From positions 1 to 64,000 of the forward strand of contig JAVLRN010000004.1 in NCBI GenBank assembly GCA_032821775.1: a stretch of 64,000 nucleotides of DNA, written 5' to 3'. Below, one piece after another: positions 19,366 through 32,491 of this stretch. A program made the position numbers and the translations under genes. The stretch's first letter is position 1; each line of letters starts with the position of its first letter. The notes beneath the pieces are model-generated. The model did no database searches. It saw only the letters and a list, made by a program, of their open reading frames with translations, and was not told where the DNA came from. Source of the stretch: Sanguinoderma infundibulare (lineage: Eukaryota > Basidiomycota > Agaricomycetes > Polyporales > Polyporaceae).

Positions 19366-19820
19366 ATAAAAGTAAGTTCCGGCATTCATCTCTCCATTCA
19401 GCTAGACCGCTTGATTGCAGAGTCAGCAGGGGCTCATGTAGACTCGCCCTCCAGGCTTCCTGCATTCCGTGAGCCTGAAAGTCTCTGTCCAGCGGCCAAC
19501 CGTACAAGTCTCGATTAGCAAAGCTACAATAAAAATAGATTTACACCGAGTTCTCCAGCTACGGGAGCGTGATAGTATACAATTTGGTTTGTAACAAGAA
19601 ACATTGCGACGGATATATAATGATGCCGGGTAATGCAATGTACTACCGAGTCCAATGGAGTGTATGTTGCGTGAGGATGCGTCAGTGTAGATAGAAAACA
19701 TGAATACAGTCCAAACCGAAACATCCGTGAAACTCGCCATCCAAAATCCAAGGTCATACTCGACCATGTGCCAAGCGAAGACCAGCGCGTAGCACAAGCT
19801 GTAAAGGTAATGCACAACGT
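19366..19820. other. Intergenic, 3' side of the kinase gene
   Basis: I see no supportable gene here. Confidence 0.4.
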
Positions 19821-22800
19821 CTATAGCGACGTCGGCTCGACCGAGTCGGGCTTGAACCGCAATCGCGCGAGGAGCACGCTGTCCCACCGAGCGCTGTTCA
19901 AGTTCCCAGACATGGAGATCTTCCGCGCGTACTGCGGTTGCCCGACCGGCTCCTCCTTGTACTTGGGCCCGCCGAGGAAAGACGACGTAGGGTCGAAGGA
20001 CGAGAAAGTGAACTCGCCCCACGGCTGACCCGTGCGCGTCGAGGAGAAAACGTTGAAGTCGACCTGCCCGTCCGGGTGCTCGTGACTGACGAACAGCGCG
20101 TAGTCCTGCGCCTGGAGCGTGCCAATGACTGCGAACGCGACGCGATCAGCAAATCAGCGCAGCCAATGTGGGAGACAGAATGCCTACCGAGATACAAGTC
20201 TTCCTTCGAGATGCGGTGCTCGGCCCCGTATATCGCGAGGATGTTGTCGACGTTGGCCTTGAACCACTTCTTGGGCGTCGTGAGGTCTTCCACGTACGAG
20301 TACACCGTCGCCTCCGTGAACAAGTGCGAGGCCTTGTGGCCAGAACGCAGCGGCGACGAGTAGCGGCGACTACACGATGAAGTCGTGAGAATGTTGCGCT
20401 AACGGTAACTTACGCTCCGAAGTAACTCACGAATACTTCGCATCCCCAGAGCGGTGCCGGGAGCTCAGCCACGACTGGATGATGTCCATCGAGCGCTGCG
20501 CGACGTTGCGCTTGTCCTGTCGCTGGCTGCCCCGGTCGACCTTGCCATAGCCCCACAGGGAAGGGATGTCCTTCGCGCGACCGTTAGACGACCTTTCCGG
20601 GTTGAATGAGTCGAAGAGCGTCACGAACTCGCCATAGTTCGCCTTGCTGTGGTAGCCGACGGCCCCGATGACGACCTGCGACGGCGTCCACAGGGGAAGC
20701 GTCACTGTAGAATGCACGTCAGCCTTAGTCGAGTACGCGACGCAGGAAATGAAACGTACGGGAAGGGTGGAACTCATGCTGGAGGAGCATCCGGTACCGA
20801 CGCTCGTCGCGGATGTTTTGGGCGTGCTCGTCCGGCGGCGGAGGCGAGACGGGCCTGGGATACTCCACGTGCTCCGACGGGCTGTCCTGCATCGAGGACG
20901 ATGATGCGCGACTGCTCGAGCGGCTCAAATTCACATCGAGGTCGTGGTGGTCCGAGTGGTAGTCCCCGTGGTAGTCGTCGGGCTGCCCGTCCGAGGAGTT
21001 GATCTCGGCTGCGTTCGTGAAGGGCGCCGACCCCACCTCGACGAACGAAGCGGTCATGTCGGCTAAACGGGACGTCGCCGTGAGTTGACATAGATAGCCG
21101 ATGCGTGTCGCACGGACTCACCTGGAAGTAAGGGAAGAGGGATGGGGTGCATGTCGGGCGACTTGCGTGTCTTCATCTGCGCAATCTCCGAATGGCGCGG
21201 GAACGGCGACTCTTTCAAGTCCGCGCCGTAGCGTGCTCGCAGCTTTTGAACCTCTTCGTCAATCTTCGCGAACGGCGGCCGTACCGCGGGGTCCCGGTGC
21301 CAGCACTGGTGGAGGATCTCGGAGAGCTGGTAAGACCAGACTCGTTGAAGAGGCACTTCTGGCCGCATGTTCTTTTCTGATCATCCAACAACGTCAATTT
21401 GTGCGAAACATCACAAGTGAATTGACGGCTCACCGAGAACGAGATACCGCACCGAGTCTTCGGTCGCCATCGGCCACGGGAGTGCGCCTTTGGTAAGAAG
21501 CTCGACGATTGTGATGGCGAACGCGTACACGTCGACCTGTTGTGTCAGGCCACTCTGACCAGACATGAGCTCGGGAGCCTGCCACCGCAGCGTGCCATCT
21601 ACTCAAGATACGGTCAATGGAGTTATCTAGCGAGGACGAGATTGGGGGCACTTACGGGGAAGGGGCAGCCCACTGATACGATACGCCTCCGACTTCATCT
21701 CGCTCTGCCCAAAGTCAGATATCACGCAGTGGTGCCTATCGTCAACGAGCACGTTGGCAGCCTATAGCCAAACGCAGAAGGGTAAGCTCGTGACTTTTGC
21801 CAACGATTTTCCGTGCTCGAATGGCACGAGATCACGTACCTTGAGGTCTCCGTGCAGCACCCCTCGACTGTGGAGATACGCCATACCCTTCCCAATCTCG
21901 TGGACGATCTTGAGCAGGTCGACGGAGTCGAGCGACGACAACCCTTTCAGATAGGTGACGAGGCTTCCGTGCTGGTAGTACGGGCTGACGAAGAACCATG
22001 GCGGGTCACTCGAGGCCGACGACGCGCCCAGAAGTTCGCAGACGTTAGGGTGCTGGAGCGTCTTCCAGATCGACACCTGCGCGAATCGGGGATACGATTC
22101 ATCGGGAGAAGAGTGGTCAGCACACAGTCACCCATAAGAAACTCGTGGAGGACGATTATAAATGTACAGTGATTGAATGAATGAGGAAGGCGCGAGGCAG
22201 ATGGCCTGCCCAGATAAACACCGGCACCATTCCGTCAGAGTCATTAAAGCACGGTGATCACCCAGACGAGTAGGCCCGGGGACCAGGCTACCGGGAACTC
22301 AATCTCGACAGAACTTCCGACCGTCGCCGCAAGGGTGCCCGAGGCTCAAACTGGCGAATCTTCGCCTGAATGCGACCCAACAAAGCAAGCTACTCACCTC
22401 GTGCACAAACAACTCCCGCGGCGTCGTCGGCGCGAGCAACTTCATAGCCACGACCCGGTCCCCCCACTTGCCCTTATATACGTCCGAGAAGCCGCCCATG
22501 CCGATCTTCTCGTTGCGGAAGACCTCGAACCGCGTAATCGTCCAGCTCGGCAGCGCCACCTCCGTCCCGCTGATCCGCCTCAGAGCGTCGATCCCGGTCT
22601 CGATGAACTCACGGTCCAACGTGTCGCGCGACGCCCGTGACCTGCCCGCCGAGCTCGCAACGGAGCTGCTCGTCTGGCTTCCCGTGCTGTGGACCGTCGG
22701 GGAGCGCGTCAGCCCTGACGCGTCGGTTTGCGTGATAGTGAGCGCAGAGTCCCGAACGTCGGCGGCGGCGACGAGGACGGCCTCGTCCTCAAGGCTCTCG

Positions 22801-24412
22801 CGCTCGACCTCCTTCTCGAGCGCGCGTTGCAGGGCCTTGATCGCCTCGGGCATCTCGTCGCGCCCAATTTGGAGGACGCGGATCATCTCGACGTCGTTGT
22901 TCGTCTGCAGCGCGGCGCGCATCAACTGGCGGAGGTCGACCGTGTCGTGGACCATGTCGCGCTCGTTCTGGCGCGAGGTAACGGCCTGCAACTGCGCGAG
23001 GACGTCGTGATGAGGCTCATTGGACTCCGCGGTGAACAGGAGACTTCCGGACGGAGAGGGCTCGATCGTAAGGGGCCAAGAGTCCGGGAGGTGGTTGATG
23101 GAATCGAGGAGTACGACAGTGTCCTCTTGGCGTTGACGCTCTGCTGCGAGAACCTGCTTGAGGATACGGATCTGGATCGAGGTCTGAAAAGCAGATGTCA
23201 GAGATGCGCGGGTGCGTGTTCGATGAGACGTACGTTGAACATGCTCAGCGAGTCAGTAAGACTGTTGTGGCACACGGCGAGCGCGCGTTGGATCTCCTCG
23301 CGCTGAAGGTATCGCTTGATGAACGGGCGGTTGGATTGCTTGACGAGGAAGCGGTGGACCTCGCTGAATGCACTGGGAGGGCGCGAATTAGTGTGCATCG
23401 TTGACGAGGAGACCTGGGACGTACTCGACAAGACGCTTGAGGGGCGGCTGGAGCTCTACGCCGACATCATCTCCGGCGCTGGCAATCTCCTCGCGAATGG
23501 ACATGAGGATCGTGGCGCAGCGCTCAGTGAGGCGGAGGCAGGCCAAACGGTTCATCTGAGGAGGGGGGGGATGGATAAGGGATGGCTTGGAGGGTGATGA
23601 GATTGAGAGAACTTACATCGACCATTTGGAGGGAATTCCAGATGTTGAGGAGGGTTCGAGCGGCTTCCTCCAAGCCGACGATGGGTGCGAACTTGAGGAG
23701 ATCGACGCTGACCTCCAGAAGCTCATGGACGACTAGACCGGCAGTACCGAGGACGTTGACGGCGGCCTCGGCGACGCGCTGATGGGGAGTTGACACGAGC
23801 GGGGTGAGAAGTAAGGAAGAAAGTACTCACGTCGCGCGTGCGGATGTAACCCTCTGCCTGCTCGACCGGGACCGTCTTCTGCCTTTTCTCAGGCCAGGGC
23901 CTAGAAATGACCTCCCTGGACGTCCACAAGCTGGTTGAATGTTCATTGGTTGGAGTGGCCATACCCCGGCCTGGAGTGTTCCAAAAGGACAAGTCAGGTC
24001 GCGGGCTGGTGGAGCGAGCATGATGGTGGACGGAGGAGGCACGGCTTCTAGAGCGGAAATCAGAGGCGAGCGCAGCGAGAGTGGTGGTGGAAGAGGATAT
24101 AGATGCCGGGATGGGATTGGAGGCTACGCGCCCGAGTGGGATCGTTGGGGGACGGATGGTAGAGACGGAGCTACCGCGCTCGCGCACGGATTTGGAGGAC
24201 CGAGAGGGTATAGGAGCAGACTTTGTGGAGGTGGGAGACGGGGGGCCTGAATCGTGTAGAGGGCGCGACATGGGATAAGGTGATGCAGGGTTGAGACGAG
24301 AAAGGACCGTCGGGGTAGACGTTCCGCTTGAGGCCGAAGAGGAATGGGACACGAGGGGAGGGGCACTCGGAGGGATTTTTGACAATGGCGAGGTAGACCC
24401 CGGCAAAGACAT
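19821..24412 (-). CDS. Protein kinase with MLKL-like N-terminal helical domain
   Basis: Predicted Ser/Thr-type (TKL-like) kinase in about a dozen minus-strand exons, from ATG 24412 to TAG 19821-19823. Order: a Ser/Pro-rich disordered N-terminus (about 200 aa). Next comes a helical region (RVAEAAVNVLGTAGLVVHEL; FSEVHRFLVKQSNRPFIKRY) resembling the four-helix bundle of MLKL/HeLo-like fungal proteins, then a linker. The kinase domain follows, with glycine loop IGMGGFSDVYKGKWG (about 22500), VAMK lysine, catalytic HGDLKAANVLV (across an intron near 21840), DFGQSE (about 21710) and WQAPELMSG (about 21590). The APE motif and RP arginine (HRDPAVRPPF) are kept, so it should be active. HGD replaces HRD, as often in fungal TKL-like kinases. 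After it come a Ser/Asp/His-rich linker (about 20950) and a C-terminal domain I do not recognise (VVIGAVGYHSKANYGEF). The exact exon count is approximate. Confidence 0.82.
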
Positions 24413-25104
24413 GGCGAATAGAGAGGATTAAAGACGGGGGAGCAAGAGCCAGTAGCCTCCGTGGAACACGGCTCGCAGTGGACGCCGAACAGACACAGAT
24501 GACGGCGAGCGAGCGAACGAGCACAGGGAACGAGTGGGCAGCAGGGCACAGATTATATGGATCGAGCCGCGAAGTGCTGTCCGCCGAAGGTCCCGCGTCC
24601 GACAGTGCGGACGATCTCCACCAGCGCGACGTCGATCACGGCACAGATTGGACTCGCTCGGCCTATCCACAGCAACGCTTCAGAGGCGGCAAGGCCAAAC
24701 GGGGAGCGAGCTGCAAGATGCCGCAAGCCAGGACGGTCCAGGGCCGTTGCAGGGCAACCAGCTCGGTTACTAACCCAATCACCGGCTTCCCACGCCACCA
24801 TCCCGCCATACGCCCGTTTTGGTATTCGAGCCCGTCGTCCGCCTCGTCGGACATCAGCCATACTTCAAGTTCTTCCAGCCCCAGCCTCACGTTTGTCCTC
24901 TCACTATGTATTCCATATGATATATTTATATGTTTCCCTTCTTCCTTATCCTTTGCCTCTGCATCTCGTCCTTGTCCCTCCGTGATCGAACTGCCAGTGT
25001 TCCTCTCGAGTACAGTATTCCGAACACGTCCATTCGACCGACGTCCCGTCCACCAGTCCCGGCCCGGAACTCGTCGCATAGACGGTCGTGTACATTGCCG
25101 CCCA
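24413..25104. other. Upstream region of the kinase gene
   Basis: No gene supported. It contains the 5' flank of the kinase and a CT-rich region with an AT patch around 24915-24940. Confidence 0.4.
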
Positions 25105-25650
25105 GTAAATTGGCTTAGTTACCGACCGGCTACCTGATCGAACTGATCGAGCCCAAATTCCGCCACCGAATCTCTTGGATCGACTCAGTACCCGACATCT
25201 CGTATCTTTTACTCCATTCCACCACCTTGTGCGCCTGTTTCAGCGTAATGCACCGCCAACCGTCGGGACCGAAACGCAGCCCTGGCAGCGAAAATCGAGG
25301 TGGAGACCGTGTGAAAGGACTGCGTCTCGCCAAAGGCTTGCTTGCGCGCGAGCACCCTTCAGGATTTCAGTGAGAAATTACTGAGCAACAGACCCTCCAC
25401 AGGCTCTGGACACCGGCAACCACACGTTTCCAATGGTTCATTTTAGTTACTGCCCGGCTACTTACTATTAATCCTGATCAAACCCAGAGTCCGCTGACGA
25501 ATCTCTTGGATCGACCTTGAATCTCACCGATATCCCCGCCACAAGTTCTATTCCACCACTCACCGTCAAATCAGGCTATGGAGCTGCACTCAAATACCTC
25601 ATCATGCGTTGGCCTTCTACGGCCTCAGCGCGACTGACCGCCAACCATCC
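25105..25650. repeat. Diverged direct repeat (two copies about 335 bp apart)
   Basis: Copy A (about 25105-25290) and copy B (about 25440-25650) share GAATCTCTTGGATCGAC, TTAGTTAC(C/T)G, ATTCCACCAC and CCGCCAACC in the same order. On the minus strand copy A reads a coding-like run ending WRNLGSISSIR. Copy B is broken by stops. These may be remnants of a duplicated gene end; the family is not recognised. Confidence 0.45.
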
Positions 25651-28600
25651 GCAAAGAAGGATAGGTAGTGATACGCCAGATCGACAACTAACACGTCTCA
25701 ACACTCTGTTTCATCAGCATCCTATCCGTTGTGTCCAGAATCTTCGTCTACACACTAAAAGCAACACAGGACGAATAAAGACATGCCTATCTGTAGCCGC
25801 GATCGTCTTGTCGATCAACTCCGCGAGCTCGCATGTGCTGTGCTCGCGGGCACCCCTTTATTAGCCCCTTTATGAGCCCCTCTCCAGCTTTGAACACCGA
25901 CTGAATGCCGACCCTGTGCGGTATCCGTAGGGCCCGAGTCCACACCGCACGCCAGACTCGGACTCCCTGCCAAGTGAGCAAGTAACCGACTTGACATGAC
26001 ATAAAATTCCCGACAAAGTCCGAATGTGAATCGCCGTGCCCGACCACCGTGGAAGGGGAGCGGGAGAGCAAAGTGCGCGACTGCAGCTCGCGCGTCGCCG
26101 CGACGCTGTCAAACAAGCGTACCTTCCGCGCCCTGCCGAGCTCATGACCGCGGTCCGAGGCCTCTGGCAGACAAACTTCAGACTCAGGCAGTGATAGGCT
26201 GTCTCCAGAGCTAAGCGAAGCCTGCCCGCAATTCAGCATAATTCAAGCTCAGTAATTGCCAACGATTTGGAGTAGCACTTTCTCGGACGGCGGGCTGACT
26301 GCGTTTGGGAATGGCGGCGGTGAGCCCTTCTCCGCAAACCCCGGTAGCGGCTGTGTGCCAACGACCGCAGCCATCCAGAAATGTCGTAATTTTTGCTTCG
26401 TGTCGACCGCGGTGTTGACCGCTAGGCGACCGGCGGTCGACACTGACGTTTCGCTTACGGACAGGATGTGATTGACATGGAGTGGTGCGAAATGAAAGAA
26501 GCCCGACTGGCGTCACCGCCGTCGGGGTGTGTCGACAAGCCAACATCATACGCGCAGCACAAATCGTCATACGAAACAGAAAACGACGCGGCGCGCACCG
26601 AGATCCATCGCACCCTGCGCCACAGGCACGTCCGAATTCAGGAAGCCTTGAGGCGGACTCGTACGACCGTCGACCGTCGTTCGGGCAGTTCGGCGGCATG
26701 CGCATTGCACCTATGCAGTACGTCAACGAACATGCCCGCATAGCCTCCGCGGTGGGCCAGCTCCGCCAGACGTAGCCAACTCGAACCTCCAGCTGCCTGA
26801 CCAATGCCTGACGGTGGCGGCGGGCATGAACGGCAATGCGCTGTACAAGGTAGGACGTGTCAGAGGCGGGTGTAGGTGCTTGAGCGGCGTCTGCTTGTTG
26901 GCCGAGGACATACACAGCTTACCTCTAAACCTAGCTCCAAAGTAGCCTCGAAAGGAATCAGTTCTTCAGGAGGGGTGTGTTGCAGAAGTAGCATTTGGAG
27001 ATTGAAGGCCGGTCGATCCGAAAGTACGTTCTGGACCCTGGATAAAACTGCCGCGGCGGATGCGGAGAGCGTTGTGGATATGAGCTGCCCGGAATAGCCG
27101 ATTGGACCCCAGAAGGAGTGTTCGACAAACTCGCGAGGCAGGGACGCAGAAGAACGGCCGTGATACTGTCATCGGTACATACCGAGTGCTTTTTCGCGCG
27201 ACTACAACTCGTCGCAATTTAAATGGTGCCCGCGAGTCTAGGCCGTCCCAGTGTCGTGCAAGAATTAAGCGCAGAATCGGGGGTATTCGTCCACGGCTCC
27301 CGTACGGCTGCGTCAGTAGTATTGATTTATGGTGCTGAGGGCCCGCGGCGGCCAGCGGGATACTGCTAACGTCGGACGCGGTGTGCCAGAGCACACGGCG
27401 TCTGTGTAAACGACATGTGGATAATACATACAATGATACAGCAACTCCGGTGCGCAGCATGCGAGGTGGTTCGTTCTTGTGCCCGTTTGAGAAGACAAGG
27501 GAGGATGAAGCTGAGGAAGGTTGGCCCTTGACCGTGTGGGAAGCGCCAAGGCGGAGCGGGAGCGCCCGTTGCAGCCAAACAAAGCCAAGCAATGCCACGA
27601 GCCTGGTTGAGGCTGGGTTGGAGCTCTCACCTGGTCACGACAATGTGCAAATCCTGCGGTTTACGGTCAACGCCTACTTAAACTCCCGCTCTGCTCTGGG
27701 AATTTTTCTTGTCTTGCTCTCAGCCGTCAGACTGGCATCTGCGGTTCTTCGTCTTTCCGCTCAATTTTCCGCTCCCTCCCACCTCCTTTTGCACCCGCGT
27801 CCTGGCCGCGGTCTGACATCGGTAAAAACCAGAAGAAGTATCCAGCTGCGCCTGATTCGAGGTAGTATGACAGCCCCAGGGGTGCGAGATATGCTCGCCG
27901 AGCGGCACACGTTTCCAACCGCTCTTTCGACCGCCCGTACTGACCCACGCCCAGGTCCCAAAAATGCATCGTTCGCCAACGCTGGCCTATTGGCCACACT
28001 ACTGCAAGAACGCAAGATGGGTGTATGGCATGCTTGCATGCCGTGAGGCTCGACCATGTGTCCTTCGAGTCCCAAGCAAGCTCGTCCCTTGGTCAGCACG
28101 TGTGAACCCCACGTCCAAAATTGAATGCAAGTCCTACCCCTTCATTTCACCCTTGCTCAACCGTACCACCCAGTAGCGGACGTCCCGTTCTATACACACA
28201 TAGTCACCTCATTCCCATATGGTGCGAAAACCACGTAATGATCTATTACTCCCCCCTTCGTTGAACCGCTTGCTCACACGTTACGTCCACTTCTCGATAG
28301 CCCATCCAAGGCATATCATGGCCCCTCCTATGAGGATGCTGTTTGCGTCCCACTGTTTTACCACACAAAGCGTCATCTTCTGGCAATAATACCGCTTCAG
28401 AACAATGCCTTTGGCTCTGGCAAAGGCGGCTAGCCCCTAACGATGCACGGGGGCCAAGACACGGGAATAACAGCATCCGCAACCAACATTTCCGAAAGCG
28501 CGTCTTATCAATCCCATCGTCAGACGATTGTCGCGCGCATGCTCGGTGTCCATACGCCGGTGGGTTCGCTGTCGCTATGAATATCCTCTAACTAGCTGAC

Positions 28601-30900
28601 AGGACTTGTCAGTCCAGTCGATCAGTGGTCGAGCTGATGCCCCTCGCTTCTTGTCCATGTAGCAATTTTCGGCTTCCTTCTCGCCCTGTAGCGATGACAC
28701 GCTTCACCGCGAGCATGATGCTCTTTCCTTGTAGTGGCGATTTGCCCCTAGCCTTCTCCTGTCTCCATGTGGTTCTCACTCTTTTTCTTCCGTGGGAAGG
28801 GCTGAGCACCCTCTGGCCGTTTGATAGACTTGCATTGGTCGCGTGTCCGCATAGACCGCGTCCGAGAGATGCACGAGGTCAGTAGACCAGCTTGTCATCT
28901 TCGTTCCCCCGGTCGCTCACCCCAACTCGTGCCCCAAGTAAACCATTCACTTCCAAAACCGTTGACCTGTTCCTGACTCTGGGCGTTCATCTGCGGCCAG
29001 ATCTCCAGCTCGTTCGTCACGGCCTTGATCGGTACGTCTTCCGGGTGCAACAACGCTCGTTCGCGCTGGCCTGAGCTTCAACCTAATTGTACAGCTGACT
29101 TCTCTTCCCCAGGCCATCTCAGGGACTTTTGCTTCCGGCTCGCGCTAAGCATCTTGGGCAGCGTTCCGACCCGACCTCCACCTGTCACTTCCCCTCACTC
29201 CAGTGCGGGCGACCCGTATCTATTGGAAGCGACTCCTCCACCCACTCCACTCACCGCCCGCGCCCGCGCCCGCCCTGTCTTCTGCGCTATACCGACGGTC
29301 TTAACCAAACGTACGCGCCGCCATGGTTCGCTCAGTCCGGTAACCAAGCCTGCCGAATGAGATCTTCACGCGCACCTGGGTGGAGCGGCGGGGTGACGAT
29401 GTGATAGATCACCCCACGTCGGGATCTTTGCGTGCGGACATGACCAGAATGCCGCTCTGTCGGCGTTATCGTGACGACGGAGCTCATGGTACGCACTTCC
29501 GCTTTCGTCATCGCGTCGCCTTTCGGTATAGCACGACGCCAGAGCGCGGGTCACTGTGGTCGTGCCAGGTAAGCGCCTCCGTCCCGTTATCCGAGGCTGC
29601 CTTCACGATTGCAATATTAGTCACAAGCACCGAAAGACTCAACCACGCCGCACGCCCCTCTCTTTCAGTGCACGCTGCAACACGTCCTTTGGCTCGCCGC
29701 AAAGTAAACCGTATTTTTCTATGACACCTCCGTTGCCGCTGCGTCGAACTTCAGAAGGCTTATCCTGGGGACCGTGACGGATGTGCCTGTTCCAGGTTGA
29801 GCAACCATGCGTGGCACCTCGCGTTCGCGTGAGACTGCTTTTCATGAACAATGCTGCGAAATGGGTCTCAGGCGCCAACTTTGTTTCTTGCGTCAATGCA
29901 TCTTGGACGTGACTCAAAAATAAGCTCTCGCATTGAATTGCGTCTAAACCGATTGAACTGGATATTGCCAGACCTATACACAGCATCCTGTCATATTTCG
30001 CCAATACATTGTGCCCATTCGTTCGCGCTTTAGGGGGACGTTCTCGAGCCAATCCCCTCTTCGCGCCGGTTTTGCGGTGAGTCATTAACCTGATCGTCTG
30101 ATGCTCGAGCTCACGTTCGTCTATCTTGGGTACTTCCTACGGTAGAACCTCGCCCACCGTTGTCGCCACAGGTGCGCCGCGCGGCCCGTACCCGCGACTG
30201 TCGTACCGCGACCTCCGTTCCCCCACCTGTCACCCCCTCTCCCTTCCTCGTGTATGACTTACTGAGCATCACCAAGCACCCTGTCGTACGATTGACACCA
30301 ACTATCTGTGACACAAGCAGGGTAACATCGGGACACACCCGGGGCGACGGACGGCAACACTAGGACGATACCGGACTTCGTTGAATGGTTGTCGCATTCA
30401 TTCCAAGAAAACCCGTTTACGGCCCGGTTGTGGACGACTGTGGCGCGGCGCGCACGCGGCGTGGACATCCCAAGGTGGTGGCATACCATGATCGATAGAA
30501 TCGGCTGACCTGATAGCCTTCGTGGGTCGTTTTCCTCGATCTGTGCTCGCGGGGCGCTGACCGGATGCGATGCATCTCAGGCAACGGTCGCCATATTCAA
30601 CGTTATTTTCCCCCGCTCGAGTGCTCGTATGGAGAAATGCCGGAACCCGAGGATGTCCCTCTTCAAGACGTAATAACGCTCTTACGTTTACTAACTTGCC
30701 ATGCGAAAATCAGATAGCCCATGGCCCATGGGAAACGCGGGAAGCCATGGATTTAAGGTTACGAACGCCCATTCAAATCACACATTCCGAGACGGTATGT
30801 CGTCGCGAATCCTCTCTGTATGGCATCACAGCCAATCTGATTGACCGAGCGCGGAGGACGTCACAAGCGCGAAATATGTATAAACACGACGCATGCACGC
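25651..30900. other. Gene-poor stretch
   Basis: About 5 kb with many overlapping open frames in all six frames but no domain, no convincing exon chain and no repeat structure visible to me. Either intergenic or decayed. Confidence 0.45.
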
Positions 30901-30925
30901 CAGACGTCATCGGGCTCGCATCCGG

Positions 30926-30933
30926 TATATAAA
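30926..30933 (+). promoter_or_regulatory. TATA box of the WOPR gene
   Basis: TATATAAA lies 280 bp before the WOPR ATG. This fits a promoter with a long 5' leader, or a leader containing an intron. Confidence 0.4.
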
Positions 30934-31212
30934 CGCTGGTGCGGGGACGGCTGTGGGGCACGTATACTCGCACCTCCTTCAGGCCAACCACCTCGTGCGT
31001 CAAAACTTACTTATCAATTCAGTCCGATCTCCTTCTCATTCCTGTCTGTTAGCCATATCGAGCTTCTTAGATTCCGAGACCCTGGCCTTCTCCGTTTCGA
31101 GCAACTTCCCGTTTCGGTACCTCTGAAAAGCACGTCTTCGGATTCCCCGTGGCCTATAAAGTCGCGACGGCGGTGGTGTTTGGATACGACTCGCCTCACC
31201 CCAGCTGGCACC

Positions 31213-32491
31213 ATGACTTCCCCTTACGCTGCTCGTCCGGTCGACAACCTCGGCCATGCTACGCACCCTGCCCTCCGTACGTCTCCGTCTCTGTCCGTAT
31301 GCCCCACGATGCTGATGTTTACCCTTGCTCAAGACCTTCGCGACGCGAGGGACGCCCATGTAGTCTTCGAAGCTGTCCGCCTGGGCATATTGCCCTTGAT
31401 CACTCGCCGTCTCACTGCTAACGAGCGTGAACAACTCGTTTCTGGAAATGTTTTCGTGTGGGAAGAGGCCGAGCACAAGCAAGGTGAGCGCGCACCGTTC
31501 GGGTACGTATTAACCTCATTAACCCACGCCTTGCTTTGCGTGTCATTGAGTAGGCGGGCTGGAGAGGTGGACGGACGGGCGACGGTGGTGAGTACTATCG
31601 ACCGCTTTCGACCGCATCATCTCCGATCCAACGCGCTCCTTTTCCAGGTCGCAGAGCCGCATGCGAGGGGACTACCTCTTCTACGAGGAGAAGATAGAGA
31701 CGACGCCAGAGGAGAAGGAAGCAAAAGCTGCGCGTCGGTAAGCCATCACGCCTCGTCACATCCTCTTCCCACGACTGACAAGCACACCAGTGCTCGTCGA
31801 ACGCTGGACCCTTTCGCTGCTCCTCCCGCTCCCATCCGGAGACAAGACAGGCCGTCGAAACCCGACGGTCTTACTAAACAAACCTACTCAACGCATGTCC
31901 ACACACGACGAGGCGAGCCTCCTCGAAAGTGGCACATCGTCGCGTACTTCTCCGTGAGTCCATCCCGTCACCGTTTTCCCCGCTTTTGCTGATATTGGTG
32001 ACGTCCCGCAGGGTGACGACTACACACGGCTTCCCGTTGTCGAGAACTACGAATACCTCCGCAACATCAGGGTCCCCGAAGGGATCTTCACGTCTGCAAA
32101 GGGGAACATCGCTCGATTTGGCCGCGTACTCGAAGATGCTGATGCCCACGAGTCCCCCCATGGGGGCAGGGACTGCCCGGAATGGTCTCCAGCCCCCTGG
32201 GCTCTCCCATCGCCTCCCATCAGTCGTGGAATGCCCATCGCCTCCAGGCCCATGTCTTCCTCTTCCTCCTCGTCCTCTTCGGCTGCGCATCGCACTTCGA
32301 GCCAGTACTCGGCAGGGTCTAGCGGCGCGTCTGGCACACTGCCTAGGCTGTCGACCGTGGTGCCCGTCGGACCCTTGACGCCTCCTGCTTCTCCCATGTA
32401 TCCCACGAGCCCGAACGGTGCATCGAGCAACTACAAACCGCTTACCGCCGAAGACCGACGCGCCCTCAATAGCTTCCGGCTGGCCCTCTAG
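31213..32491 (+). CDS. WOPR (Gti1/Pac2) transcriptional regulator
   Basis: DNA-binding regulator of the WOPR family (fungal morphology and dimorphism regulators such as Gti1, Pac2, Wor1). Six exons join in frame: 31213-31276, 31334-31483, 31554-31587, 31648-31737, 31791-31953, 32012-32491 (981 nt, 326 aa). The WOPR domain starts at the N-terminus: DAHVVFEAVRLGILPLITRR, NVFVWEEAEHKQGGLERWTD, GRRWSQSRMRGDYLFYEEK, then KPDGLTKQTYS and WHIVAYFS. All introns have GTRNGT-like donors; the exon-3 piece is only 34 nt. The C-terminal 150 aa are Ser/Pro-rich, without the long Gln-rich tail of yeast Wor1. The spliced protein is on the short side for the family but looks intact. Confidence 0.92.

Noticed and set aside
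19423..20022. 199-codon minus frame at the end of the kinase gene
   Set aside because: Out of frame with the last kinase exon, which ends at the TAG at 19821-19823; it has no domain of its own.
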